From Croceibacterium salegens (GTDB taxonomy: Bacteria > Pseudomonadota > Alphaproteobacteria > Sphingomonadales > Sphingomonadaceae), in NCBI RefSeq assembly GCF_009827435.1, contig NZ_WTYM01000023.1:112250-176249 (forward strand): a DNA stretch of 64,000 nt, given 5' to 3'. Shown one piece after another: positions 26,187 through 34,515 of the stretch. The notes beneath the pieces are model-generated. The model was not told the DNA's origin and searched no databases. It saw only the letters and a program-made list of their open reading frames with translations. Numbering within the stretch: position 1 is the stretch's first letter; the number at the start of each line of letters is the position of its first letter. The position numbers were made by a program, and so were the translations under genes.

Positions 26187-26642
26187 TCAGTCGCCATTTT
26201 CGGTCTTCTTGCGCTGGCCTCGCTTCTGGCCAGATTTGCGGCCGAGCCCGATTTTCTTAGCCAGATCTCTACGTTTGGCAGCGTAGTCGGGCGGCACCAT
26301 CGGATAGTCGGAGGGAAGTTCCCATCTTCCGCGATATTCGTCGGGTGTTAAGCCATGTTCAGTCATTAGGTGGCGCTTAAGCATTTTCATTTTCTTGCCG
26401 TCTTCAAGGCAGACTATGAATTCCCTCCTAACTGAAGAACGAATCGGAACAGCGGGAACAGGTCGAGGCTCATCTTCAGGTACACCAAGACTCTCTAGTG
26501 AGGCATAGACACTTTTGATAAGCGAACTCACCTCATTTGCGCCGAGTGAGTTGTTGGCCAAATAGGATGAGACGATATCGGTAGTGTGCTCGATTAGAAT
26601 ATTGGAAAATTCCGCTCCTGCAGAAGTATTCTGTGTCGCCAT
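26187..26642 (-). CDS. MucR/Ros-family zinc-finger transcriptional regulator
   Basis: A 151-residue DNA-binding protein. The C-terminal Ros/MucR zinc finger is FIVCLEDGKKMKMLKRHLMT followed by EHGLTPDEYRGRWELP; the C-x2-D-x9-H-x4-H ligand arrangement of MucR is kept. It is followed by the family motif SDYPMVPPDYAAKRRDLAKK and a basic tail. The N-terminal part (about 1-60) matches the oligomerisation region. MucR proteins are H-NS-like silencers that bind AT-rich DNA, which fits the AT-rich surroundings. The ribosome site AGAGGAG lies 7-8 bases before ATG 26642. Which genes it controls cannot be read. Confidence 0.9.
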   Translation of the reverse strand: MATQNTSAGAEFSNILIEHTTDIVSSYLANNSLGANEVSSLIKSVYASLESLGVPEDEPRPVPAVPIRSSVRREFIVCLEDGKKMKMLKRHLMTEHGLTPDEYRGRWELPSDYPMVPPDYAAKRRDLAKKIGLGRKSGQKRGQRKKTENGD

Positions 26643-27552
26643 TGTTTGGCTCCTCTTCTATTGATCATTGTGACTCAAGAGCGGCCTAATAAACAACAAG
26701 GTATATAGAAATTTCTTGTGGCATTTGAGCGACACTCGTTTGCTCTTGACGCGTAGGGCCGGTAGCCGACTGTCATTCCTGAGAAGCCATTCAAACTTGT
26801 GCGGAATGGCAACTCCACTCCAATAACCCGGCAGTTACGCTCAGCATTCAAACCTACAGAAAACAAAAGTTTGGACTTTCACTGAAAATGCCGTCTGTTT
26901 CGTCGCTCGCCGTCAAGGCTAAGCGAACCTATGAGTCTATGCTTTGCAGTTACTACAAAAAATATTCAGAAAGTATCGAATTGAGATTTGTTTACCATAA
27001 TTAAGGTGATACGAATTGCCCAATTTCAGGCGATATGCCAATAGGTAGAGTCAGAATGATTTATGAGAATCTATTTCCGATATTGGTTCAACCAGCAAGG
27101 TGCACGTTGGTCTCACGAACAACACGCAATGCAACGGGCAGCGACTGAACAAAAGGAACGACCCCGTTGCGTCCTCCGATGGCACCCGTTCGAGCAGATT
27201 TGCCGCTTTATCCATGCTCTTGTTTATGCCACGCGGTCGTGTTTGGTATAGGAAGCTCGCTGCTTTCAGAGCTTCGCTTATTTGCGAGTTCAAGTTTGCT
27301 CGCACGCGTTACGACGCTGAGGTCATGAGCGATTGTGACTTCACCGCAAGCTGGCCCAGAAAAACTTAGAGTTTCGGAGTTTCGAATCTTTTTTGTTGAG
27401 CTTCTTCTACGAAAATCTCTTACGCTCTCCTCCTCCAGACTCGATCAACCTCGCGCGCAACGAGACTGTATTCGAGCAGGGCCGTCTGCATGTTCCGGGA
27501 ACGGTCGCATTGTTGTTTGGGAGGATTCGTGCCTCTTGGTGGACTCCGATCC
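26643..27552. other. AT-rich region of about 0.9 kb without a supportable gene
   Basis: Short overlapping frames on both strands lack ribosome sites and family resemblance. Near its right end a frame (about 27424-27525) reads NLARNETVFEQGRLHVPG and then ALLFGRIRA, faintly like the start of a Crp/Fnr cyclic-nucleotide-binding domain; it has no helix-turn-helix part and is at best a relic. The left end carries the mucR promoter, the right end the persulfide-operon promoter. Confidence 0.5.
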
Positions 27553-27581
27553 TTGATATATTAGATGGAGCTAATTAAATA
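27553..27581 (+). promoter_or_regulatory. Candidate sigma-70 promoter with inverted repeat, persulfide operon
   Basis: TTGATA (27553-27558), a 17-base spacer and TAAATA (27576-27581) match the -35/-10 pattern, 29 bases before the ATG of the persulfide dioxygenase gene. An inverted repeat overlaps the spacer: TTAG at 27561-27564 and CTAA at 27571-27574, with outer GATAT and ATATC. Sulfide operons are often controlled by BigR/SqrR-type ArsR repressors that bind AT-rich palindromes between -35 and -10; no such regulator is in the window, so assignment as an operator is inference. Confidence 0.45.
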
Positions 27582-27609
27582 TCGAGAAGTAGTTTGGAGG
27601 TGTTTCGCG

Positions 27610-28548
27610 ATGCTTGGCAACAGCAACGATAGTGCGCTGGAAGCGGCTTCGGCGATCGTCGAAAAGGCACTGGCCAGAGAAGCTACCAGGCCGGTCCTGC
27701 AAGGCTTCTTCGACGAGGAGACCTTCACCGCCAGCTACGTCGTGTTCGACCCGGCGACACGCCATGCAGCGATCGTCGATTCGGTGCTCGACTACGATCC
27801 GGCGGCGGGCCGCATCTCGTACGGCTCAGCGGACGAGATCATCGCCTTCGTCGAGGCCGAGAGCCTGCATGTGGAATGGCTGCTCGAAACGCATGCCCAT
27901 GCCGACCACCTCTCCGCCGCGCCTTATCTGCAAGCGAAGCTCGGTGGCCAGATCGCCATCGGCAAGGACATCGTCCGGGTGCAGGAGGTGTTCGGCAAGC
28001 TGTTCAACGAGGGCACCGAGTTTGCGCTCGACGGTTCGCAGTTCGACCACCTCTTCGACGATGGCGACACCTTCCGCATCGGCGAGCTCGAGGCAGTGGT
28101 CCTGCACGTCCCCGGCCACACCCCGGCCGATCTGGCCTACGTGATCGGCGATGCGGTGTTCACCGGCGACACCATCTTCATGCCCGACTACGGCACCGCT
28201 CGGGCCGACTTTCCGGGCGGCGACCCGCATGCGCTGTACAACTCGATCCGCCGCCTGCTCTCGCTGCCGGATGACGCGCGGCTGTTCCTGTGCCACGACT
28301 ACAAGGCCCCGGGACGCGACGAATTTGTCTGGGAGACCACCGTCGCCGCCGAACGCGCCGGCAACGTCCACGCCCACGATGGCGTCAGCGAGGACGAGTT
28401 CGTCAAGATGCGGACCGACCGCGACCGGACGCTCGGCATGCCGCGGCTGATCCTGCCTTCGGTGCAGGTCAACATGCGCGCCGGGCACTTCCCCGAACCC
28501 GAGTCCAACGGGACCCGCTACCTTAAGATCCCGCTCGACGGGCTCTGA
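27610..28548 (+). CDS. Persulfide dioxygenase-like MBL-fold hydrolase (ETHE1/Blh type)
   Basis: A 312-residue metallo-beta-lactamase-fold protein of the ETHE1/PDO group, which oxidises glutathione persulfide to sulfite. The metal motif is ETHAHADHLSAAPYL, with further ligands in VVLHVPGHTPADLAYVIGD (His) and VFTGDTIFMPDYGTARADFP (Asp). The C-terminal HDY of LFLCHDYKAPGRDEFVWETT is typical of the persulfide dioxygenase branch. Start ATG 27610 follows TTGGAGG 8-9 bases upstream; the longer frame to 27565 has no ribosome site. The next two genes (DUF442 protein, TauE) complete a sulfur-detoxification operon. Confidence 0.9.
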   Translation: MLGNSNDSALEAASAIVEKALAREATRPVLQGFFDEETFTASYVVFDPATRHAAIVDSVLDYDPAAGRISYGSADEIIAFVEAESLHVEWLLETHAHADHLSAAPYLQAKLGGQIAIGKDIVRVQEVFGKLFNEGTEFALDGSQFDHLFDDGDTFRIGELEAVVLHVPGHTPADLAYVIGDAVFTGDTIFMPDYGTARADFPGGDPHALYNSIRRLLSLPDDARLFLCHDYKAPGRDEFVWETTVAAERAGNVHAHDGVSEDEFVKMRTDRDRTLGMPRLILPSVQVNMRAGHFPEPESNGTRYLKIPLDGL

Positions 28549-28576
28549 CCCCTCCAGACCGAGCAAAGGCAATCCG

Positions 28577-28999
28577 ATGGAAACGAAGAAACTCGACGAC
28601 ACGCTGTGCATCCGCCCGCAGGTCCTGCCCGAACAGCTGGCCGAAGCGGCCCGCCTCGGCTTCCGCTCGGTCATCAACAACCGGCCCGACGGCGAAGAGC
28701 CCGGCCAGCCGACGTCCGACCAGGTCGCCGCCGCGGCGCATGCGGCTGGCCTAGAATACCGCCATATCCCGGTCATTCCCGGCCAGATCACCGACGACGC
28801 GATCGATGCGTTCCAAAGGGGCATCGCGGAAATGCCCAAGCCGATCGTCGGCTTCTGCCGGACAGGGACGCGCGCTGCGATGCTCTGGGCCCTCTCCAAT
28901 GCCCGCGAGATCGGCGCAGATAATGCGATCGAATGCGCAGCCGGCGCCGGCTGCGACATCTCCGGCATCCGTGCACGGCTCGAACAGCGCGGCGGCTGA
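28577..28999 (+). CDS. DUF442/TIGR01244 phosphatase-like sulfur transferase
   Basis: A 140-residue protein with a tyrosine-phosphatase-like P-loop: PIVGFCRTGTRAAMLWAL has the Cys-x5-Arg signature. The N-terminal GFRSVINNRPDGEEPGQP is diagnostic of the DUF442 family, which in other bacteria is fused N-terminally to persulfide dioxygenase (Blh) or sulfide:quinone reductase. Here it is a separate gene 28 bases after the dioxygenase and 15 bases before the exporter. Probable role: persulfide or thiosulfate sulfur transfer during sulfide detoxification. Confidence 0.88.
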   Translation: METKKLDDTLCIRPQVLPEQLAEAARLGFRSVINNRPDGEEPGQPTSDQVAAAAHAAGLEYRHIPVIPGQITDDAIDAFQRGIAEMPKPIVGFCRTGTRAAMLWALSNAREIGADNAIECAAGAGCDISGIRARLEQRGG

Positions 29000-29014
29000 A
29001 CCGGCACTTCCGGC

Positions 29015-29791
29015 ATGATCGATACTTTGCATATTGCGCTCGGCGGACTGTCGGGCGCGCTGGTCGGGTTCACGCTCGGACTGGTCGGCGGCGGCGGGTC
29101 GATCCTCGCGGTGCCGCTGATGGTCTACCTGGTGGGCGTGAAAAGCCCCCACGTGGCCATTGGCACCAGCGCGCTGGCCGTGGCGGCCAACGCCGCCCTG
29201 GGCCTGCTGCAGCACGCCCGCAAGCACACCGTGAAGTGGCGCTGCGGGACGTTGTACGCAACTGCCGGGATCGTCGGTGCCTTCGCAGGATCGACGCTTG
29301 GCAAGAACTTCGACGGCCAGAAACTTCTGTTCCTCTTCGCGCTGGTCATGGTCCTGGTTGGCGTGCTCATGCTGCGCGGCAGCAAGGCCCCGGACCAGCC
29401 TGACGTCCGCCTCGACCGCGAGAACGCCCCGCGGCTGGTGGGTTTCGGATTCGGGACCGGTGTGTTTTCCGGCTTCTTCGGGATCGGTGGCGGCTTCCTG
29501 ATCGTCCCCGGTCTCGTCGCTTCGACCCGCATGCCGATGATCAATGCCGTCGGCACCAGCCTCGTCGCGGTGACTGCCTTCGGCCTCACGACCGCTGCCA
29601 ACTATGCGCTGTCGGGGCTGGTCGACTGGGCGCTGGCCGCAGTCTTCATCCTCGGTGGCGTCGTCGGGAGCCTGCTCGGAACGCTGCTCGCCCAGAAGCT
29701 GTCGCAAGGCAACGCGCTGCGCACCGTCTTCGCGGTGCTGATCTTCGTCGTCGCGGCCTACATGATGTGGAAGAGCTGGGGCGCGATGTAG
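29015..29791 (+). CDS. Sulfite exporter TauE/SafE family permease
   Basis: A 258-residue inner-membrane protein with about eight hydrophobic spans. Both TauE half-repeats are visible: ALVGFTLGLVGGGGSILAVP with GTSALAVAANAALGL, and FGTGVFSGFFGIGGGFLIVP with AVGTSLVAVTAFGLTTAAN. Family members export sulfite or sulfoacetate-type anions. Following persulfide dioxygenase and DUF442, it most likely exports the sulfite formed from persulfide. It ends the operon; the next gene is 93 bases away. Confidence 0.92.
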   Translation: MIDTLHIALGGLSGALVGFTLGLVGGGGSILAVPLMVYLVGVKSPHVAIGTSALAVAANAALGLLQHARKHTVKWRCGTLYATAGIVGAFAGSTLGKNFDGQKLLFLFALVMVLVGVLMLRGSKAPDQPDVRLDRENAPRLVGFGFGTGVFSGFFGIGGGFLIVPGLVASTRMPMINAVGTSLVAVTAFGLTTAANYALSGLVDWALAAVFILGGVVGSLLGTLLAQKLSQGNALRTVFAVLIFVVAAYMMWKSWGAM

Positions 29792-29884
29792 GCTTCGCCG
29801 CGCCCGGCGAATAAATTTCACCTCCAAACTCCGGAATCGTCCGCGCCGTGGCGTCTCCCGTCCGTGAACAAACGGAGCCGGAAC

Positions 29885-30424
29885 ATGGACGCCTTCGGCG
29901 CAAGGGATTTCGTCGATCAGGTATATCATCGCGAGTACGGCGCCGAAGGCGCTGCCGCGTTCTCCACCTACCTTGCATCTGCTTCCGGAGCTGTTCTCGG
30001 CTACCGCCGGGCCAGCGCGGAACCGCTATTTCTCGAGGCCTATTGCGATGCGCCGATAGAGGACCTTCTCGTCCCGGTGCTGGGGCGGCGAGTCGAGCGG
30101 CGCGCAATCATCGAGATCGGCAACCTCGCTGCGACCAACGCGATGGCGATGGTCCACTTGTGGGGTGCGGCGGCGAACGATCTCGGTGCAAACGGCGAAG
30201 TGGTGGTCGCAACCCTGACCCGCTCGCTGCGCACCATGTTCCGCCGCATCGGCATCGTCATCCATGACCTCTGCCCGGCTGAAAGGCACCGCCTAGCCGG
30301 GGCAGGAGCAGGGTGGGGCAGCTACTACGAACAGGACCCGCGCGTCTGTGCCGGAGACATTTGGCAGGGTCAGGCGGCGATTTCCGCCTTTCGCGCCCGC
30401 CGCGTACCGAATCCTGCCGCGTGA
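29885..30424 (+). CDS. Thermostable-hemolysin (PF12261) family protein
   Basis: A 179-residue protein of the thermostable hemolysin/delta-VPH family. Diagnostic stretches are EPLFLEAYCDAPIEDLL, then RRAIIEIGNLAATNAMAM and GWGSYYEQDPRVCAGDIWQG. The fold resembles GNAT acyltransferases and AHL synthases, so despite the name an acyl transfer role is more likely than toxin activity; that is inference. There is no signal peptide. Start ATG 29885 has GGAG 8 bases upstream. The stop overlaps the GTG of the AMP-ligase gene (GTGA), placing it first in the 29.9-34.5 kb biosynthetic unit. Confidence 0.82.
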   Translation: MDAFGARDFVDQVYHREYGAEGAAAFSTYLASASGAVLGYRRASAEPLFLEAYCDAPIEDLLVPVLGRRVERRAIIEIGNLAATNAMAMVHLWGAAANDLGANGEVVVATLTRSLRTMFRRIGIVIHDLCPAERHRLAGAGAGWGSYYEQDPRVCAGDIWQGQAAISAFRARRVPNPAA

Positions 30425-32469
30425 GCACGTTGTTAGAGGCCATTCGCGACCATGCACGCCGCACGCCCGGCCAGGTCGCGGTCGATCCGGTTACTACGCC
30501 ACCGCTGACCTACGCCGCTCTTGCTGCTCGGGTCGATGCGTTGGCGCCGCAACTGGCGCAGGAATTCGCTGGCGGTGCCGCGGCACTCGAAATCGACCAC
30601 GGCGCCGACGAGGTGATGCTCGAACTGGCGCTCCTCGAAGCGGGAATCCCGGTTCTTTCCCTTCCTGCCTTCTTCACTTCCGAACAGCGTCGCCACGCAC
30701 TCCATTCGAGCGGAGTCGCGGCGATACTGTCCGGCGTGGGAGCGGATCGACGGACAGCGTGCCCCTTGCGCCCCGTCCCGCTCCCCGCCGGCTCCGCGCG
30801 GATCACCTTCACCTCGGGATCGACAGGTGCGCCCAAGGGTGTGTGCCTGTCCGCCGGGCACCTCGAGCAGGTTGCGGCCTCAGTGGTCGAGGCAGTGGGG
30901 GTCGAGCACGCCGGACGGCATCTAGCGCTGCTGCCGCCGGGCATCCTGCTCGAAACCGTCGCAGGGCTCTTTGCCACGCTGATGGCGGGAGGCACTTACG
31001 TCTGCCCGCCACAGTCCCTGTGCGGGCTCGGCGATCCCTTCCGGCCCGATTTCGTTGCGCTGGCGGCGCGGATCGCCGAATGGAATATCACCTCCCTTAT
31101 CCTCGTGCCGGAATTGCTTGCCGGCCTGGTCTCCGCGCTCGAAGCGAGCGGCGGACTGCTGCTCTGTCTGTCCCTGGTGGCAGTCGGCGGGGCGCGTGTC
31201 CCGCTACCGTTGCTCGAACGGGCGCGGGGGCTGGGCTTGCCGGTGCGGCAGGGATACGGCCTGACCGAATGCGGGTCCGTCGTCAGCCTCGAGGATGCGG
31301 CCGGCGATGCGATCGGATCGGCTGGCCGTCCCCTGTCGCACATGGCCGTCCGGCTGGCGGACGACGGCGAGATCCTGCTTGACGGACCGCTCTGCCTTGG
31401 CGAGATCGGCGGCGCACCGCCGGTCAGTCCCTTTGCCACGGGCGATATCGGGCGGATCGATGCTGACGGAAGGCTGTGGATCACCGGGCGCAAGTCGAAC
31501 CTCATCGTCACCGCGCACGGCCGCAACGTCTCTCCGGAATGGGTCGAAGAGGCACTGCTGGCCCAGCAGGATATCGCCCAGGCCTTCGTGCACGGCGACG
31601 GGATGCCGTTTCCATGTGCATTGCTGGTCCCGGCATCGACAAATGCCGACCTTTCAGCGGCAGTCGACGCCGCCAACGCGACTCTCCCGGCCTATGCCCG
31701 AGTTGCGACTTGGCGCCAGGTTGCCCACTTCACGCCGCAGAATAGCCGCCTGACCGGTAATGGGCGGCTCCGGCGCGCCGAGATCTTACGGAGCTGCATC
31801 GGCGCGCCGGATAGATTCACCCAGCTCGAGGACGAGACGGTGCGCGAGCGGCTGGCGTTTCTCGCCGTGCCGCAAGTCCGTGCCGGGCTCGCCGGATCGA
31901 TCAGCCGCGTGGTCTACATCGCCTATCTCACGCAGGCCTATCACCACGTGAAGCACACCGTGCCGCTGATGCAGGCGGCACGGGACGGGCTCATGGACCG
32001 GCCCGAGCTGGTCGAGGCGCTCGACGAATATATCGCCGAGGAGACCGGGCACGAGGAATGGATCCTCGCCGATATCGCCGCCGCCGGGGGCGATGCCAAC
32101 GCAGCGCGGGCCAGCACGCCGCACCCCGCCACGAAGGCGATGGTCGACCACGCCTATGGCCGGATCGCCGCGGACGACCCTGTGGCCTTCTTCGGCATGG
32201 TCTACGTGCTGGAAAGCGTCAGCGTGGCGCTGGCGACGCGTGGGGCAGGGGCCGTCGCGGAGCGGCTTGGGCTGCCGCCCCAAGCCTTCACCTACCTGAC
32301 TTCGCACGGTGCGCTCGACCAGTCGCACATGAAGTTCTTCGCCGGGCTGGTGAACGGGTTCGGCGAAGCGGACATGGCCAGCGTGCGTCGCATGGCGCGC
32401 GAGATGTTCGCGCTGTTCGGGGGAATGTTCGCCGCCATCGACCTGGAGCCGGACCTTGAACCTGCTTGA
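30421..32469 (+). CDS. AMP-dependent ligase fused to haem-oxygenase-like diiron (HDO/TenA-like) domain
   Basis: A 682-residue fusion starting at GTG 30421. Residues about 1-455 are an ANL adenylate-forming ligase: ATP loop TFTSGSTGAPKGV (about 129-141), GYGLTECG (about 278) and ATGDIGRIDADGRLW (about 339). The C-terminal A10 motif reads LTGNGRLRR, with Arg449 where the catalytic Lys is expected. Residues about 480-675 are a haem-oxygenase-like domain (PF14518 type): AYHHVKHT (507-513), EETGHEEW (540-547), VLESVS with Glu598, and HGALDQSH (629-636) supply His/Glu/Asp residues suited to a diiron site. Likely role: activate a carboxylic acid and oxidise it or a derivative. Product unknown. Confidence 0.82.
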   Translation: MSTLLEAIRDHARRTPGQVAVDPVTTPPLTYAALAARVDALAPQLAQEFAGGAAALEIDHGADEVMLELALLEAGIPVLSLPAFFTSEQRRHALHSSGVAAILSGVGADRRTACPLRPVPLPAGSARITFTSGSTGAPKGVCLSAGHLEQVAASVVEAVGVEHAGRHLALLPPGILLETVAGLFATLMAGGTYVCPPQSLCGLGDPFRPDFVALAARIAEWNITSLILVPELLAGLVSALEASGGLLLCLSLVAVGGARVPLPLLERARGLGLPVRQGYGLTECGSVVSLEDAAGDAIGSAGRPLSHMAVRLADDGEILLDGPLCLGEIGGAPPVSPFATGDIGRIDADGRLWITGRKSNLIVTAHGRNVSPEWVEEALLAQQDIAQAFVHGDGMPFPCALLVPASTNADLSAAVDAANATLPAYARVATWRQVAHFTPQNSRLTGNGRLRRAEILRSCIGAPDRFTQLEDETVRERLAFLAVPQVRAGLAGSISRVVYIAYLTQAYHHVKHTVPLMQAARDGLMDRPELVEALDEYIAEETGHEEWILADIAAAGGDANAARASTPHPATKAMVDHAYGRIAADDPVAFFGMVYVLESVSVALATRGAGAVAERLGLPPQAFTYLTSHGALDQSHMKFFAGLVNGFGEADMASVRRMAREMFALFGGMFAAIDLEPDLEPA

Positions 32470-33238
32470 GGGCAAGCGCATCGCCGTTACCGGCGCGGCG
32501 GGCGGCCTCGGCACGCCAGTGGCGCAGTTGCTCACCGGGCGCGGCGCGATCGTGACCGGGATCGACCGGCTCGACTGCCCGGACTGCGCGGCCTCGATCG
32601 TCACCGACCTGTCCGACGACACCGCACTTCTCGACCTGTGCAGTAGGCTTGCGGCAGATCCGCCCGACATTCTCGTCAACATTGCCGGGATCATGCGGTT
32701 CGGCCTGCACGAGAGCCAGCCGTTCGACGCCTTGTCGCTGTGCTACCGCATCAACCTCGTCGTGCCCGCGGCGCTGGCGCAGGCGGTTGCGGGGCCGATG
32801 CGCGCGCGCGGTTCGGGGCAGATCGTCAACATCGGCTCGATGCTCGGCTCGATTCCCTATCCGTGGTTCGCCGCCTATTCGTCGAGCAAGGCCGGCCTCG
32901 CCGCGCTCAGCCAGGCGCTGCGCCGCGAGCTTGCTAGTTCGGGCGTGACCGTCACCCACGTCAGCCCACGCGCAGCGAAGACGAAGCTCAACGACGGCGA
33001 CGTTGAACGCTTTCTCGACCTTGCGGGAATGAAGGCGGACGACCCCGATTGGGTCGCGCGCCGCATCGTCGCGGCGATCGAGGGGCGTCGCGCCAACGTC
33101 AGCATCGGCGCGATGGAGCGAGTCTATGCCGCGCTCAACGCGCTCGCCCCGGCCGTGATCGACAACGGTCTGAAATCGCAGGTCAGGCGCGCCCGCGCCG
33201 CCTTCAACCAACCGCCAAAGAGAGGAACCATCCGATGA
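32456..33238 (+). CDS. Short-chain dehydrogenase/reductase (SDR)
   Basis: A 260-residue NAD(P)-dependent oxidoreductase. It has the TGxxxGxG cofactor motif (AVTGAAGGLGTPVAQLL, about 11-27), NIAGIM (NNAG-equivalent), catalytic Ser in VNIGSMLGSIPYP, and YSSSKAG with catalytic Tyr and Lys. The TTG start at 32456 overlaps the ligase by 14 bases; no better start exists without losing the first strand. In the cluster it probably reduces or oxidises a carbonyl on the intermediate made by the ligase/diiron protein. Confidence 0.87.
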   Translation: MNLLEGKRIAVTGAAGGLGTPVAQLLTGRGAIVTGIDRLDCPDCAASIVTDLSDDTALLDLCSRLAADPPDILVNIAGIMRFGLHESQPFDALSLCYRINLVVPAALAQAVAGPMRARGSGQIVNIGSMLGSIPYPWFAAYSSSKAGLAALSQALRRELASSGVTVTHVSPRAAKTKLNDGDVERFLDLAGMKADDPDWVARRIVAAIEGRRANVSIGAMERVYAALNALAPAVIDNGLKSQVRRARAAFNQPPKRGTIR

Positions 33239-33876
33239 TCGGCAAGACCCGCCTGACACTGGCCGCTGCGCTGCTGGCGCTGGCCGTACCCGCCTATGCC
33301 GCAGGCTCGATGAGCCAGGAGGTCAAGAGCATCAACGACAGCTGGGCGCACATCACCTACGAGGTGAAGGGATCGAGCACCCAGACCAAGGCGCTCGACA
33401 AGCTCGCCGACCAGGCCGCTGCGCTGGTCGCCAAGTACCCCGGGCAGGCCGAGCCTCTGCTGTGGCAGGGCATCGTGGTCAGCGAGCAGGCCAACCGCGC
33501 CAACGTCTTTCACAAGCTGGGCCTCGCGACCCGGGCGCGTGACATCATCGCCAAGGCCTATTCGATCGATCCCAAGGCCGCCGGCGGCGGCGCGGCGATG
33601 AGCCTCGGGGTGCTGTACTACAAGGTCCCCGGCTCGCCGATCGGCTTCGGAGACGACGAGAGGGCCAAGCGCCTGCTGCGCGAGGCGCTGACGCTTGATC
33701 CCGCGGGTCTCGATGCCAACTACTTCTACGGCGATTTCCTGCTCGACCAAGGCGATAAGGCCGGGGCCAAGACCTACCTGCAGAAGGCGCTCAAGGCGCC
33801 GCACGATCCGGCCCGTCCGGCCTGGGATGCCGGGCGGCGGCGCGAAGCCACGGCACTGTTGAACAAGATCGGCTGA
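33235..33876 (+). CDS. Secreted TPR protein
   Basis: A 213-residue protein with a signal peptide (LTLAAALLALAVPAYAAG) and TPR-like helical pairs: ALVAKYPGQAEPLLWQGIVV, ARDIIAKAYSIDPKA, RLLREALTLDPAGLDANY and KTYLQKALKAPHDP. It is predicted to be periplasmic. ATG 33235 overlaps the SDR stop (ATGA) and follows AGAGAGGAA. Probably a scaffold or partner for envelope steps of the pathway; no specific ligand can be named. Confidence 0.82.
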   Translation: MIGKTRLTLAAALLALAVPAYAAGSMSQEVKSINDSWAHITYEVKGSSTQTKALDKLADQAAALVAKYPGQAEPLLWQGIVVSEQANRANVFHKLGLATRARDIIAKAYSIDPKAAGGGAAMSLGVLYYKVPGSPIGFGDDERAKRLLREALTLDPAGLDANYFYGDFLLDQGDKAGAKTYLQKALKAPHDPARPAWDAGRRREATALLNKIG

Positions 33877-33886
33877 CCGCATCCCG

Positions 33887-34507
33887 ATGCCGGGTCCACT
33901 CGCGGTCCGTCTCGCCGGGCAGCTCGCGCGACCTCGTGGGCTGCCCGGCACCTTGTTGGGCCGTGCGATGGACCTTGCCAACCGGCGCTGCACCGCGCTC
34001 GCCATCGACCTTCTCGATCCGCAGGACGGCGAACGCCTGCTCGATGCCGGTTGCGGCACCGGGGCGGCGCTGGCCGCCGTCCTCCGGCGCGCCGACTGCC
34101 TCTGCACAGGCATCGACCCCTCGCCGGCCATGATCGCCGCCGCGCGCCGCCGGTTGGGCAAGCGCGTCGCACTTGCCCCGGTCAGGATCGAGGACCTGCC
34201 GCCTTCTGTTGGGCCTTTCGACGCGATCCTCGCGCTTAACGTGCTCTATTTCGCCGATGACACAGGCGCGATGGTCCGGGCCTTGCGGCGAGCCCTCGCG
34301 CCCGGCGGAAGGCTGGTCGGCTACGCCACCCATCGCGAGACAATGGAGCGCTGGTCTTTCGCCCGCGCCGGGCTGCATCGCCTGTTCGACGCTCCGTCCC
34401 TCATCTCGCTGCTGGAGCAGGGCGGCTTTGCCAGCAGCGCCATTTCCGTGCAGGAATGCGCCGTCGGCCCGGGCGTCAGGGGGCTTCTCGTATGCGCCCG
34501 GCACTGA
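33887..34507 (+). CDS. Class I SAM-dependent methyltransferase
   Basis: A 206-residue methyltransferase. Motif I is LLDAGCGTGAALAAVL (about residues 46-61), followed by GIDPSPAMIAAARRRLG, and motif IV is FDAILALNVLYFAD; MVRALRRALAPGGRLVGYAT is the post-III segment. UbiE/MenG-like small-molecule methyltransferases look like this. It starts 10 bases after the TPR gene and ends 8 bases before the sigma factor gene. Substrate presumably the cluster product, by position only. Confidence 0.85.
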   Translation: MPGPLAVRLAGQLARPRGLPGTLLGRAMDLANRRCTALAIDLLDPQDGERLLDAGCGTGAALAAVLRRADCLCTGIDPSPAMIAAARRRLGKRVALAPVRIEDLPPSVGPFDAILALNVLYFADDTGAMVRALRRALAPGGRLVGYATHRETMERWSFARAGLHRLFDAPSLISLLEQGGFASSAISVQECAVGPGVRGLLVCARH

Positions 34508-34515
34508 GGAGGTTC

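Noticed and set aside
27051..27369. Two short overlapping frames on opposite strands
   Set aside because: No ribosome sites, no recognisable domains, and each is explained by chance in AT-rich DNA.
29885..30424. A haemolytic toxin
   Set aside because: The family name is historical; there is no signal peptide and the operon context is metabolic.
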